Shown: positions 10,573-22,194, counted from the stretch's first letter. The stretch is 64,000 bases of DNA from Jaltomata sinuosa (GCA_003996215.1 QJPP01003424.1:1-64000), one strand, 5' to 3'. Notes: generated by a model from the sequence alone, not told the origin. Numbers and translations are program-made.

Positions 10573-12096
10573 TTCTTGGGCCTTCATTTTTCCTACCTTA
10601 TTTCTCATTTAGTTCCAGCTCTAAACTAAAAATTCTCTCCACCAAAGTTCTTCTTTTAGTCTTAGCTTGGGGAATTCATCAATTGGGTTGGAAAGTCTCG
10701 TTTCTTTGTCGATTTTCATAAGTTCTTTTTCCCAAGTTGTTCTTCTCCAATTGTTTGGAAAACCTCCATTGTTGCCATTTCTCAATGCTTGAAAATCCCT
10801 GGTAGAATCTGCCCTATTGAGCTTTGCATGATCATGGATTCTGAGTTCTTACTCCCGTAGCTCGTTTTGTCGTGGTGGTAAGTTTCTTTTGTTTAATTTT
10901 CGGAAGTATTTCTTGAAATTCCTTCTTTAATTCTTGACTTGAGTGGGCTGTTTTGAGCCCCAATTGTTGTCTATTTTCGCTCAATTTTTGGGCATGCGCT
11001 CCCGGGATGGTAAGGAACACAATTGTATTTTTCGTTTCCAGTTTCGGATTATGGGGCCCACGGGCCCATTTGTAACCTGGATTTTGACCTGGCTAAAATA
11101 TTTGCAATATGTGTATCGTTAGTCTTGTTTTGATGTGTAGATTATTGTGTTGATAGTGGTTTCACGATTAAGAGCTTCTTGGAGCAGTTTGAGCCTGGAC
11201 GACGCCATCCCCGCAGCTATTCGTCGGACGACAGGTAGGTTATGGCTTCCCCTATATAGACTCTGCGTATATAGGCTATAACTACATTAATTAACATCCT
11301 TGGGTGGGTTGTTATAGGTTGGTACCCCAGACCTTGTCCGCCTTATTCGTTCATTTAATTTATACGTTGTTTGTAGTATTCGTGTAGTATTGTATATTAC
11401 CCATGTGGTCCTTTGCGGCCTTGTATTGACTCTAGAACATAGATGGTCGGATATCCGGGGAATGTACGCGAGTCCTAGACATAGAAATTATCTTTTTAGG
11501 CTGGTTATGTCTGCTGAGTAGCTGCTGGGCCTGTGCAGAGCTGATAAGAATTCTTGTGAGCCGCTGGGCTAATTTAATATTTGTGTGCAAGCATATCATC
11601 CATGAAAAAGGTTTTCCCCTGCATGTTTTACTATAGTTATGGCTGCGAGCCACTACAGATGGTTTTCCTAAACTTGCATGGCCCCGGGGGGCCATTTTTG
11701 GTACAGTTGATGATAGAAAAGCGGATTTTAAATGATTTCACACTAATGTTTTTACTGGTACTTGTCTCTACCGGGCAGAGCACCATACTTGATTTTATTA
11801 TTGATACTAGTCTCTGTCGGGCGGAGCACTAGACTTGATTTACTATAGTTTTAGACTCGATCATACCCTGGGCACTCTTTGAGAGGGTTGCTGAGACTTT
11901 GATAATTGATTTAGACCCGAGCATACCCCGAGCACCCTTTGAGAGGGTCTTTTGAGATTACTACTACTGTTTTAGACCCGGTTCGATTCCAAGCATGTAC
12001 TTCAAGGTTTTGATTCTCTGATATTTCGTGGTCGTTACTGTATGTGGTCAGGGACCTCCATGGACCCTGCCATTCCAGGACCTGGACAAAGGGCCA

Positions 12097-14157
12097 TGTC
12101 ACGCCCTAAGGTTAACCCTAGACATAAAATGAGACTCGGGACCACAAGTGTCCCAAGCTAACCCTTGTCCATAACATTCTGAAGCTTAACAAAAGACAAG
12201 CAGAAGCATAATTAGATAAATCTGAAATCACATAAATGGATAATCTAGTCGAATGGAAATACAAAACCCAGAAAGAGACTCAAAGCTGTCTATGTCTGAA
12301 AAGCCTCTACTCAACATAAAGAGTTTCTAGGACAAGACCCTAGCTAACTTAGAGTATGGAATGAAAAGGTAACATAAGCTAAAAACATAACTAGTCCTCG
12401 ACCTAAGAGGACTCACCAACAACTATTTGGGAGTGGTCGGGAAACTCTAGCCACGAATCTGAGGAGGTACACCTGAATCTGTATCATCAAAGGATGCAGC
12501 GTAAGATATGCGTCAGTACTATAGGATGTACCGAGTATGCAAGATATGCGTAAAATATGAAAACATGCTTAAAACATAATTACAATTTAAGTTCATGCAT
12601 AATCGAAGATGTCATAGGTACATATCATAATTTGAGTAATAAGCATAAGCTCGTAATGAAAACTTCAACATAAGATGTCATAAAGCTTAGAAAACTTGAA
12701 ATCATTCATACGGGAGTTTCTTATAACTGACATTAGACCATGTGAGCTACATGGAATCTAACTATATAACCCTATTTAGCAAAGCTGACTTGAACCCTGC
12801 CAAGGAACAAGTCACCATCCCCAACTATATAACCCTAGTTGGAAAAGCTGCCCTAATGCCCGCTATGACACACGACACCATTATCAAGATGTGGATCCAC
12901 TCTCATAAGCCCATAGGGCATTTCATTTCATAACCTACGCTGGCAACATAGTTTTTGGACTAGAGTAATCGAATCCTCATCAATCGGTGCTAACTACTAC
13001 TCCCAAAAACATATACATATAGCTCATAATTTCATAGTGGCACAATCTCATGCCAACTCTTGTTTGAAAAGCATGAAAACACATCGGGCATCATGCAATT
13101 CTCATATCATAAGTTCATGAAGCTTAGCATAGATATAATCCAAACATACTTTTCTTTCTTATATCATACTTGAAGAATTAGGCATGCAATCTCGTAAATA
13201 TATAAGGATATGTTATCTAAACATGTAAACTTTCACTTGAAATTATGCAATTCAATGGAATCATGCTAGAATTTAACTTTAATGCATGCGCTTTTGAAAC
13301 CAATTAAGGAATCTTAATAAAATCATAGATAAACCATAAGAAACCATGAATTGATGCATAGAAACGGATTCCATAAGTTTTCCCAATTTAGATCAAAACC
13401 CTAATTTCACAAGTTCATAATTCAAAATAAGAATTGGGGGTTTTGGGCACAAGGGTGAAAGGAACCCATTTTTGAATACCCACATACCTTTGTTGGAGCT
13501 AACCCACTTGAATTGAAAAGACTTAGGAGACTTGAACTTGAAGCTTGAGACCTTGAGCTAGAGAGAGCTCTTTTTTTCCCTTTTTGGGGAGGTGAATGAA
13601 GGTTTTAGAAGAGACTTAGGGTAATAAGGGTGAAAACCCTTCTTGAAATAGTCAAAACGATATCATTTAGGTGTTAAAAGGGTGGGTAATAACAAAAATA
13701 CCCCTAGGACTTAAATAAGAAATTGTAGGAAATTGGGCTGCCTTACGGGCTACTTGACGGGTGTTGTGCCCACGACGGCTCATTGGCCAAGGTATCGGGC
13801 ATGGGGTACCTTGGTTGAGGTCTGCTGGACTATTTTGACGATAAGCTCCCATAGCCCGTCGCATCTATGATGCCTGTGGGCTTGCCCATCGAGGGAAAGA
13901 CGAACAAGAGGGAAGGGGCCCTGGATCATTCTGACGGTGGGTCCCACAGGCCATCGCACCCGCGATGCCCATTATGACCACCCATTGGGCTGAGGCAGCA
14001 GGCACCACTCAACTATTTGGTTCCCATGGATCACACCATGGGCCGTCTGAGCTACGACACCCGTGGCACTACCTGTGGTGACCTACAATTGTAGAAAAAG
14101 TAGAAAATTCACGGGATTCAGAAATCAATAGCTGGTTCATTTTTCCTAGGTGTTACA
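12097..14157 (-). mobile_element. S1: solo LTR of the T6 family
   Basis: The segment runs from TGTCACGCCC to TGTTACA on the plus strand, that is TGTAACACC...GGGCGTGACA on the minus strand. It is collinear with the 58915-60955 LTR of T6, with blocks such as GGGACCACAAGT, AACTATATAACCCTA and CCCATAGGGCA shared. T2 LTR sequence continues on both sides and no internal gypsy sequence is present, so this is a solo LTR left by LTR-LTR recombination. Flanks are ggcca (12092-12096) and ggctg (14158-14162), only a partial match, so the duplication has decayed or was imperfect. Local duplication of AACTATATAACCCTA (about 12759 and 12824) is also found in T6. Confidence 0.85.
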
Positions 14158-15559
14158 GGCTGAGCATACCAGAGGAGGGGTATATGATATAGGATGAGGT
14201 ATAGCGGGCACGACCCATCATGGGTCTTCCTACCGGTGCGAAGGGCATGTCGGGGGAGGTGCATACAGAGTTACTATTACCGGTTCCATCATATCATCAT
14301 CATGCATGTTTCACTAGGATTCCACCCTTGTTTACTATGTGTTCGGTGTATGCTCCAGTTGTTTGGGCGGCCAGAGGGTTTGTTTTCACTTTATTACATT
14401 CCTCAATTGTATGGGCGGTCGTTGGGACTGTAGGTAGATTATATTTACTCCTATATTTATTTAGAGTTCGTCTTGGCTTTTGGTTATTGGAGGATTAGTG
14501 ATGGTTAACCTGTTGAGGCTTCGGTTGAGGATTTTGTGATTATTGAGAGGGCTAGAGAGTCCTATCTTATTAAGGCACTTTTGTGTGGCCTTTTGTGCAG
14601 AGTGTGAGGCTCTGGTTCTATCCTTGTCGGGAGTTGAGCAGTATCTCTCAATTATTGTGGGTTAATTATTCCATCCTAGGGTTGTACTTGTGAGATGAAT
14701 TTCCTATTTATGCTATCATGTGATTGGATTTGTGCTATGATTTCCTTACACTTGTTGATTCCATTTTGAGTATGTTAGACTGCTTTGCGTCTTTTCCCTT
14801 TACTTGAGGTTACCAGTATACCGTCTTTTCTCAACTCTCTCTCGCTCTCTTTGCTTACTTATATTGTTGTGCAAGGACTCTAGGTGCGTTCTCCTTTCCT
14901 TCACCTGTGATTTTGTGTAATTGTATCCTCTGTGCTAGCATATTTTACTTGTAACTTTTGGTTGTCCATTCTCTGTGCTATTTCCTTGGGCTTCCTTTAT
15001 TGCTTTAGTGACTGCTTTCTTGCTATCTGTTACTTATTATTTTTATATCCTATATGCGCTCAGTCGGTCGATGATACCTACTGAGTACTCATTGTTTTGG
15101 TGCTCATACTACACTTCTACACTTTTTTGGTGCAAATATTAGTTGAGCTTTCGACATTAATCACGTTTGAGACTCGTGCAGTTTTTGTGGATATTCGATA
15201 CTAGGGTGAGCGCCTGACGGTCAGGGCTTGACCACATCTTATCTTTTGTATCTGTTACTCCTTGTACTTTCAGAGATAAACTTGTGTTGTATTTTGTTAC
15301 TTCTAGCACTTGTACTCTATTAGAAGCTTCTGTACTGTCGATACCAAGTCTTGGGGTTGGTGTAGCTTTCTTTATGCATATATTCAGGTGTTGCTTCCGC
15401 TTTGTCTACCTTTATATTTTACTTTCACTTATTTCTGCTTATTGTGCATTTAGGTTAGGTAGTAGCCCATTACTAACTGTTCTGGGCTATGGGGATTGGT
15501 TTGCCTACTGGGGGGGTTGTAGGGGCCATCATGACCTGAGAAATCGAGTCGTGACAGCT

Positions 15560-15571
15560 TGGTATCAGAGC
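15560..15571 (+). promoter_or_regulatory. T2 primer binding site, methionine-tRNA type
   Basis: TGGTATCAGAGC lies three bases after the end of the 5' LTR. It matches the complement of the 3' end of plant initiator methionine tRNA, the usual primer of this group. Confidence 0.85.
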
Positions 15572-15762
15572 TCTAGGTTTATCAGTGTCGTGGTACAGAG
15601 GTAAGTGTGTAAGTAGAGTCTCGTGGATTTGTAGGATGACATATGTATCCTAGCTACGGGAGGCTATATGGCATTGTTAGGAAAAGTTTCATCTTTTTGG
15701 GTCCTTATAGTGCGTTCCTAGCTTTATTGGCTCCTAAACTTTGGTTGTTTATTCATTCTTAA

Positions 15763-16962
15763 ATGCCTAAGACGATTTCGATAGCGATTGGTGTCGAGGA
15801 TTCTGTGCTTGATGCTTTGGTGCTTCCGTCAGTGTCAAGACTTCAGAGTGAGAGTGTACCACCTCATCTAAGCGGTGTGGGTCCAGCCCAGCCTTCGATT
15901 GGATTTGTAGCGACACCGGTTCTTCAGGACACCATGGCTAGGACTTTGAGTCCTCTAGTGAGTGTTTCAGTATATGGCTCTGCGAGTGGTGCTTCAGTTA
16001 GGGTTGAACTTTAAGTTTTTCAGTAGGTTTGTCTGTCAGTATTGGAGTACGATGCGAGATTTCATGACATAGTTAGGTGTACTGCTAGGGTTGTACCTTT
16101 GGAGCTTGATAGGGTTCAGAGTTTTATTGGAGGTTTGATCTCACCGCTCCATTTGGCGACCGAGCACTTGGTTACAGTTGGGACTCGCTTTCTTCAGGTA
16201 GTGGATCATGCTTGGGTTATTGAGGGTTTGTGGTGTGAGGATTATGGTGGTAGTGCTAAGAAGCAACGTCGTCAAGATAGATTCTGAGGCTCCCAGACTT
16301 GAGGTAGGGGATTATCTCCTAGAGACCGGCTCCATTGTTTCTTGTCTACCGGGCTAGTTTTAGTTGCTCCACGGGTTCCTGATTGTATTGGTAAAGGATA
16401 TGTTAAGCAGAGTAGGCAAGGTGCAGGTCATAGTCCTTGGGATTTGCCTTCAGAGTGTGCAGGTTGTGGTAGCCAGTCAGGTCTGGTAGGATCATCCCGT
16501 CAGACTCCACTTGGTAAGGTTTGTTATTAGTGTAGGGAGCATGGGCACTTGGTTAGGGATTGTACCGCGATTTTGCCTCCCAGTCAGCATGGTCAGTAGG
16601 TGTCATCTTCCAGGGCTTCAGTGCCACCGGCCAGAGGTGGAGTGCAGGGCAGTAGGGGTGGTCCCCAAGTAGCGAGAGGTAGTGCGCAGGGTTGCGGAGG
16701 TGGTCCCCAGATGGTTAGAGGTGGCTCTCATTTCGGTGGTTCAAGTATCCGTCCAGAGTCGTCAGGCACCATGCATCGGAGTAGAGCTTCTTTGGGTTGC
16801 TATGGTTGTGGGGTAATGGGACATTATGCTAGAGACTGTCCCCGTCGAGGGATGACCAAGCCTTCAGCTTTGACTACTCAGTCCAGAGTTAGACCCCGTC
16901 AGTCTGATGCTCCTCTTGGTAGGCCCGAGGTAGAGGTTCCTGATATCATTGCTCCAGGTTAG
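15763..16962 (+). pseudogene. gag: T2 gag remnant with two zinc knuckles
   Basis: A single frame runs from an ATG at 15763 to a TAG at 16960-16962, broken by in-frame stops at 16012-16014, 16285-16287, 16528-16530 and 16597-16599. The middle (YDARFHDIVRCTARVVPLEL, then VQSFIGGLISPLHLATEH and VVDHAWVIEGL) matches the retrotransposon capsid domain. Two knuckle-type motifs follow: CY*CREHGHLVRDC (about 16521-16562, with a stop inside) and CYGCGVMGHYARDCP (about 16798-16842). Between them lies a glycine-arginine-rich tract. Gag would form the particle and bind element RNA. About 400 codons, near the usual length for the family. Confidence 0.8.
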
Positions 16963-18913
16963 GATTTTGCCACTTTCGGCATGTGATAGTTCTGCTTGCA
17001 TTACAATTCTTTCCCTTCTACCATTTATTTGCTTATATGCCTACTTGCTACTTGTTAAGTTGCTTGCCTACCCGAATTGTAGCATCTGCGTGTTATTTTA
17101 CTGATAGTTTATTCTTTAGCAGTGGATAGGGTGAGATGTCCTTGAGATTATAGCTTGTGGGTAGGCTATGTAGAGTGCTCTTGTGGTTTTTTGTGGTTCT
17201 AGGCTTGCGTTGGGTATTTCTTCCTAGAGGTCCTAGATAGTTTTTGCCTAGGCCTTTATCTAGCATGGCTAGAGATCTATATGTGTTGGTTCGGTGTGAT
17301 ACTGCTAATTATGCCAGAGTGGAGATTTTGCCTTAGTTTAGAGGTGTTGGTTATGCTACTGTGCATAGATCGGTTTGGCCTCTCGAGTGTTTAGAGTTAA
17401 CCCTCTTTGTTGATTAGTTTAGGAGGTAGGCAGGTATGTGGATTGTTCCTATAGTCTCCTCCAGTTCCTTGTCCATTGGGTGTTTTGTTTTATCCCCAGT
17501 TCCAGTTGGAACGAATCCTGATCATAGTTCTCTGGATGAGCTCTTGATGTTCGCATTGTGATTGGGTTTTGACTTTAGCACTTCCGACTAAGTTTTGATC
17601 ATAACCTCGTGGTTGGGTTGTATTCATAGAATTTTGGGTGAGTTGGGCATCCAACACATTCTTCTCCTGCTTTATTGAGTTTGGCGTGTAGCTATAAGGA
17701 GTAAGGTAATGGCTTCAAGTTCTTATTCGAGAAAGGATTTATAAGGTTTAGTATGCGGTACAGAAGGTTTTTATTTAGTCAAAAAGGGGGGAGATGACTT
17801 TGTGTTGGTGTTTATGTGTCTTAGTAGTTGACTGAGGTGGAAATAAAGGTTTTCTTTGAGATTGTATGTTGGTGATTTGATTCAGCCATCTACATTTTGC
17901 AGTGGGTTTTCCATCGATTGGTTTGTGTTTTGGTAGCAGCGGCAGTGTTGGCAACTTGCATATTCAAGCCTAGTTGGCTTGGTTTCTTAAGGGTTCATTG
18001 GCAGTATACGGGTTCGACAAAGGCTTTGGTTGGTAGTTTTGAAGTTGGGGTTCAGAATCATGGCTTGACAGGTTTCATCGGATGGTTCGTGGTAGTTTCT
18101 ATTTGGTTGCAGCATCCTAGTGCCAGGAGGCAATGGGTGCGGGCAACTTATCTTTTTTTACTTCAGTTTCGAATGCAGCTATTAACCTTGGACACCTAGT
18201 ACTTGGCTAGCCTCTGTATTGGGTGGTATATTCCTGATTTTAGCAGTGCTCTTCATGGTATGAAGTTTCTTCCATCTTAGGTGGAAAGATGCAGTGGTAT
18301 AATTTACAGAACAAGTGGTGAGGTATTGTACGTGGTCAGGTTGTACGGGTTGAGACTATCGAGCCTATCCTTAGGTTCTACTGATGATTTGAGGTTTATG
18401 GTCGCCTTCATTTGCCGAGGATTTGAAAGCTTGTTTAGTTGATTCTTATGGAGTTGTTGTTTATGTGGGGTTCTAGTGTTGGTTAGACATGGACAGTAAG
18501 GGCTAGCAGTTTGGTATGATATATGCTTCAAAATAGTTGGTTGTGTGAAGATCCGGTAGAGCGGTTGATTCGAGCCAAGGGAGTTAGTTGAAGTTATATG
18601 CAAATTCCTATGGCTAGATGACAGCTTGAAACCCCAAGCACCTTTTCCTTTGCCTTCGGGGTGTTTTGACTTGGTATTCATGGCATGATGGACTTATTCC
18701 CGAGGTGAGCTTGGTAAGACGACTTTGGCTCAGAATAGTATTTGAGTAATTTTGAGTTGCAGCAGTGTTTTAAGAGTTTTGAGCTTAGCCGATGATTTTG
18801 AGCTTCGTGGTAGGCTTACCACACTCCTTGCAGAGGCTTGGTTTTGGGTTTTTGTCTGTTAGGCAGGTTGTCCTGGCTCCTTCGCCTCCAGTTAACTCAG
18901 ATTTTGTCTGATT
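16963..18913 (+). other. T2 internal segment without recognisable genes
   Basis: Between the gag stop and the partial 3' LTR lie about 1.95 kb where protease and pol would be expected. I find no DSG/DTG, RT or integrase motif in any frame. It is T-rich, like the LTRs, and the open frames (for example 17897-18199) show no recognised domain. It may be highly decayed pol, a fill-in at the deletion, or non-coding sequence of a non-autonomous subfamily. Confidence 0.5.
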
Positions 18914-20268
18914 CAGCATGCAAGAGGAGGGGTATACGTTGTAGGATGAGGTATAGAGGGCACGATCCACCATGGGTCCTCCTGCCGGTGCACCGGATAT
19001 GCCAGGGGAAGTGTATACAGATTTACTATTACAGGGTCCATCATATCATCATCATGCATATTTCACTCGGATTCCACCCTTATTTGTTGTGTGTTCAGTG
19101 TACGCTCTGATTGTATGGGCGGCCAGAGGGTTTGTTTTCACTTGATTGCGTACCTCGATTGTATGGGCGGCCGTTCGGACTGTAGGTAGATTATATTTAC
19201 TCCTATCTTTATTTAGAGTTCGTCTTGGCTTTTGGTTATTGGAGGATTAGTGATGGTTAACCTGTTGAGGCTTTGGTTGAGGATTTTCTCATTATTGAGA
19301 GGGCTAGGGAGTCCTATCTTATTGACGCCCCTTTGTGTGGCCTTCTGAGCAGAGTGTAAGGCTCTGGTTCTATCCTTGTCGGAAGTTGAGTGGTATCTCT
19401 CGGTTATTGTGGGTTAGTTATTCCATCCTAGGGTTGTAGTTGTGAGGTGAATTTCCTATTTATGCTATCATGTGATTGGATTGGTGCTATGATTTCCTTA
19501 CACTTGTTTATTCCATTTTGAGTATGTTAGACTGCTTTGCGTCTTTTCCCTTTACTTGAGGTTACCGGTATACCACATTTTCTAAACTCTCTCTCGCTCT
19601 CTTTGTTTACTTATATTGTTGTGCAAGGACTCCAGGTGCATTCTCCTTTCCTTCACTTGTGATTCTGTGTAATTGTATCCTCTGTGCTAGCATGTTTTAC
19701 TTGTATCTTTTGGTTGTCCATTCTCAGTGCTAGCTCCTTGTGCTTCCTTTATTGCTTCAGTGATTGCTTTCTTGCTATCTGTTACTTACTATTTTTATAT
19801 CCTATATGCGCTCAGTCGGACGATGATACCTACTGAGTACCCGTTGTTTTGGTGCTCATACTACACTTCTACAATTTTTTAGAGACTCGTGCAATTTTTG
19901 TGGGTATTAGAGACTAGGGTGAGCGCCTGATGGTCGGGGCTTGACCACATCTGATCTTTTGTATCTGTTACTCCTTGTACTTTCAGAGACAAACTTGTAT
20001 TGTATTTTGTTACTTCTAGCACTTGTACTCTATTAGAAGCTTCTGTACTGTCGATACCAAGTCTTGGGGTTGGTGTAGCTTCCTTTATGTATATATTCGG
20101 GTGTTGCTTCCACTTTGTCTACCTTTACATTTTGCTTTCACTTATTTCTGCTTATTGTGCATTTTGGTTAGGTAGTAGCCCATTACTAATCGTTCTAGGC
20201 TACGGGGATTGGTTCGCCTACTGGGGGGTTGTAGGTGCCATCATGACCTAGGAAATTGGGTCGTGACA
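18914..20268 (+). repeat. T2 3' LTR, left part missing
   Basis: From cagcatgcaagaggagg (about 18914) on, the sequence is collinear with the 5' LTR from about 14163 to 15556, ending in the same TGACA. The first roughly 2.4 kb of the LTR, including the palindromic array and TATA-like box, is absent. The pairwise differences are scattered substitutions, so the copy has been in place for some time. Confidence 0.88.
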
Positions 20269-20273
20269 GAAAT
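20269..20273 (+). repeat. T2 target-site duplication, right copy (GAAAT)
   Basis: GAAAT directly after the final CA of T2, identical to 9722-9726. The viral reading frame resumes with this codon. Confidence 0.95.
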
Positions 20274-21246
20274 AGAAACCAAAATTAAGGGCCATCAAGA
20301 TTTCATCGAGCAAGAAGTCTGCTCGGACTTTCCTAATGCCTTTTGGGAAAGTAAAAGACATATTGTTGAATTACCATATATTGAGGGATTCGACGAAAGT
20401 GTCATCCCCACTAAGGCAAGACCTCTACAAATGAACCATGAATTAATGGAATATTGTAAAAAGGAAATCAATGATTTACTTGATAAAAAAATTATTAGAC
20501 CTTCCAAGTCACCCTGGAGTTGCTCAAAATTTTATGTCAATAATAGTGCAGAAAAGGAAAGAGGAGCCCCAAGACTGGTTATAAATTATATGCCCCTTAA
20601 TAAGATTTTAAAATGGATTAGATACCCGATACCCAATAAAAGAGATATTCTTAAAAGAACCTATAAAGCTAATATTTATAGTAAGTTTGATATGAAATCA
20701 GGATTTTGGCAGATACAAATCGCCGAAAAGGATAAATATAAAACAGCCTTTAATGTACCTTTTGGAAAATACGAATGGAATGTAATGCCATTCGGACTAA
20801 AAAATGCGCTATCTGAATTTCAAAATATTATGAAGAATATATTCAATCAATATAGTAATATTTTTATAGTTTATATAGATGATGTTTTAATATATTCAGA
20901 AGATATTAATCAACACTTTAAACATATTTCAACCTTTTTAAAAATTGTTAAACAAAATGGGTTAGTAGTAAGTGCTAAAAAGATTAAATTATTTCAGACC
21001 GCTATTAGATTTCTTGGTCATGACTTATATCAATGAACCTATAAACCCATTTGCAGATCCATAGAGTTCTCATCTAAATATCCAGATGAGTCAATTGATA
21101 AAACACAACTCCAAAGATGTCTAGGAAGTCTTAACTATGTTGCTGATTTTATTCCAAATATTAGGCAGATTTGTAAACCTCTTTATCAGCGTCTTAAGAA
21201 GGATCTAGTCCCATGGGGAATAGAGCAGACTAAGACCATATTGCTC
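20269..21246 (+). pseudogene. EPRV-a reverse transcriptase region, truncated before RNase H
   Basis: This continues the EPRV-a protein in the same frame after T2. The RT would copy the pregenomic RNA of the pararetrovirus. Visible blocks: DLLDKKIIRPSKSPWS, RLVINYMPLNK, YSKFDMKSGFWQIQI, MPFGLKNALSEFQ and the catalytic YIDD at 20872-20883. A TGA at 21034-21036 (just after FLGHDLYQ) ends the long frame. Further recognisable sequence, including FSSKYPDESIDKTQLQ and CLGSLNYVADFIPNIRQICK, extends to about 21246 in the same frame. There the RNase H domain should begin, but the sequence switches to leader-like DNA. The part upstream of 20269 in this ORF (from 20209) is LTR sequence. Confidence 0.88.
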
Positions 21247-21247
21247 A

Positions 21248-21655
21248 TCCTTTCCCTCTATGTACTCAATTTTTCCCTCTACTCAATAAAAATCTTTCTT
21301 GTAAGTACTTTCTCTTTCTCTACTGTTGTTTTAATTTGTTTTAAAAATACAACTTTTGTAGTATCTTTTGGTTCTTTTTAATTTTCTTAACTGTTCTTTT
21401 GACTATTTAATTTCCCAGTGTTCTTTTGATAATATTTTCAAATTAATATAATTTGAAAATATTAACAAAGAACAGTAGAAAAACAATAGTAGAAAAATTA
21501 AACAAACAAAAGATTAGTAAGAAAATTAAACAAAAGGTACAAATAAGATACTACAAAAGTTTTTTTATTGAAAATAAATTAAAACAATAGTAGGGAAAGT
21601 ACTTACAAAAGATGTTTATTGAGTAGAGGGAAAAGTTTAATACAGAGGGAGATAA
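21248..21655. repeat. Long inverted repeat of pararetrovirus leader-like sequence
   Basis: Two arms of about 200 bp face each other around a centre at 21444-21450. The innermost 13 bp are perfect: aatattttcaaat (21431-21443) and atttgaaaatatt (21451-21463). The outer parts share ccctctactcaataaa, cttgtaagtactttc-type and ctttttgtagtatctt-type blocks in inverse orientation, with scattered differences and small gaps. The left arm joins EPRV-a and the right arm joins EPRV-b, so I read it as two leader copies meeting tail to tail. Each arm carries an AATAAA, as expected near the polyadenylation signal of caulimovirid leaders. A foldback DNA element is the alternative. Confidence 0.75.
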
Positions 21656-22194
21656 GGTGGGAAATATGGAAGTGAGTTCCTAAATTTTTGAATGCCTTCC
21701 TTCTTACAAAGTGAAGGTCTTTAATAGACCTGGAAGTGCTTACTCGACTAATTACAAAGGCTATCTATTTTACATCTATCCACACGTGGCAGACTTAACA
21801 TACATGGATCTAAAAATGCTGACTCGATTAACTACTAATTCTATTTATTTAACACGTGTCTACACGTGGCAGAATTAATTTTACACAGATATTAAAAATC
21901 ATATTTATCTTGTTGGAAGTTGCTCCCTTGAAAATGGAACCTTGGCATTTGATGTAGCTGCCTCTTTACTCCTTTTGTTGCTGATTTTTGTGCCATTTAT
22001 TGTTGCTTTGCTCCTTATCTTATTGCTGAATTTTTTTCCATTTAATGTTGCTTTCTTTTTACTTCTTCTCTTTTGTTGATTTTGCCTTTTGCTTCTTTTA
22101 AAATTCCATAGCTATTAGTCTTTTATGTTTATTCTACACCTGTTGACTTATAGTAACTCTTTATTCCGTTGAAAGGGCATGCTGGCTCTTCTCT
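21656..22194 (-). promoter_or_regulatory. EPRV-b intergenic/promoter-like region
   Basis: On the minus strand this lies between the last visible EPRV-b frame and the leader arm, which is where the major promoter sits in caulimovirids. It contains three CACGTG G-box cores (21783-21788, 21853-21858, 21863-21868), two of them in the repeated context acacgtggcaga. A clear TATA box is not seen. No ORF of note. Promoter activity is inferred from position and the G-box cluster. Confidence 0.45.

Larger units (their letters stand above)
9727..15556 (+). repeat. T2 5' LTR (interrupted by S1)
   Basis: The LTR starts TGTAATGACCC and ends GTCGTGACA at 15556, just before the primer site. Taking out S1 leaves about 3.77 kb. 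It has the promoter-bearing segment missing from T1: palindromic array (10378-10556), then a TATA-like box (10565), then transcribed R/U5-like sequence shared with T3 and T4. Blocks such as GACGACAGGTAGGTTATGG (11228-11246) recur in all four LTRs of the family. Confidence 0.9.
9727..20268 (+). mobile_element. T2: Tekay-type gypsy element with GAAAT duplication
   Basis: A complete insertion bounded by TGTAATGACCC at 9727 and GTCGTGACA ending at 20268, flanked by GAAAT on both sides. It holds a 5' LTR, a methionine-tRNA-type primer site, a broken gag, about 1.95 kb that I cannot assign, and a 3' LTR lacking its left part. No protease, RT or integrase is visible, so the copy is either a deletion derivative or a non-autonomous form. 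S1, a solo LTR of another family, sits inside the 5' LTR. T2 inserted into the protease-RT junction of EPRV-a. Confidence 0.93.

Noticed and set aside
12742..12933. ORF shared by S1 and T6 LTRs (also 59564-59755) as a conserved small protein
   Set aside because: Both copies are in the same LTR family, so similarity follows from shared descent; the stretch includes a local DNA duplication and has no domain.
15560..15571. Possible tRNA genes at TGGTATCAGAGC-like sites
   Set aside because: Only the 12-18 bases complementary to a tRNA 3' end are present; no cloverleaf follows. They are primer sites.
20209..20268. Start of the RT ORF at 20209 as a real start codon
   Set aside because: Bases up to 20268 belong to the T2 LTR; the viral frame starts at the duplication at 20269.
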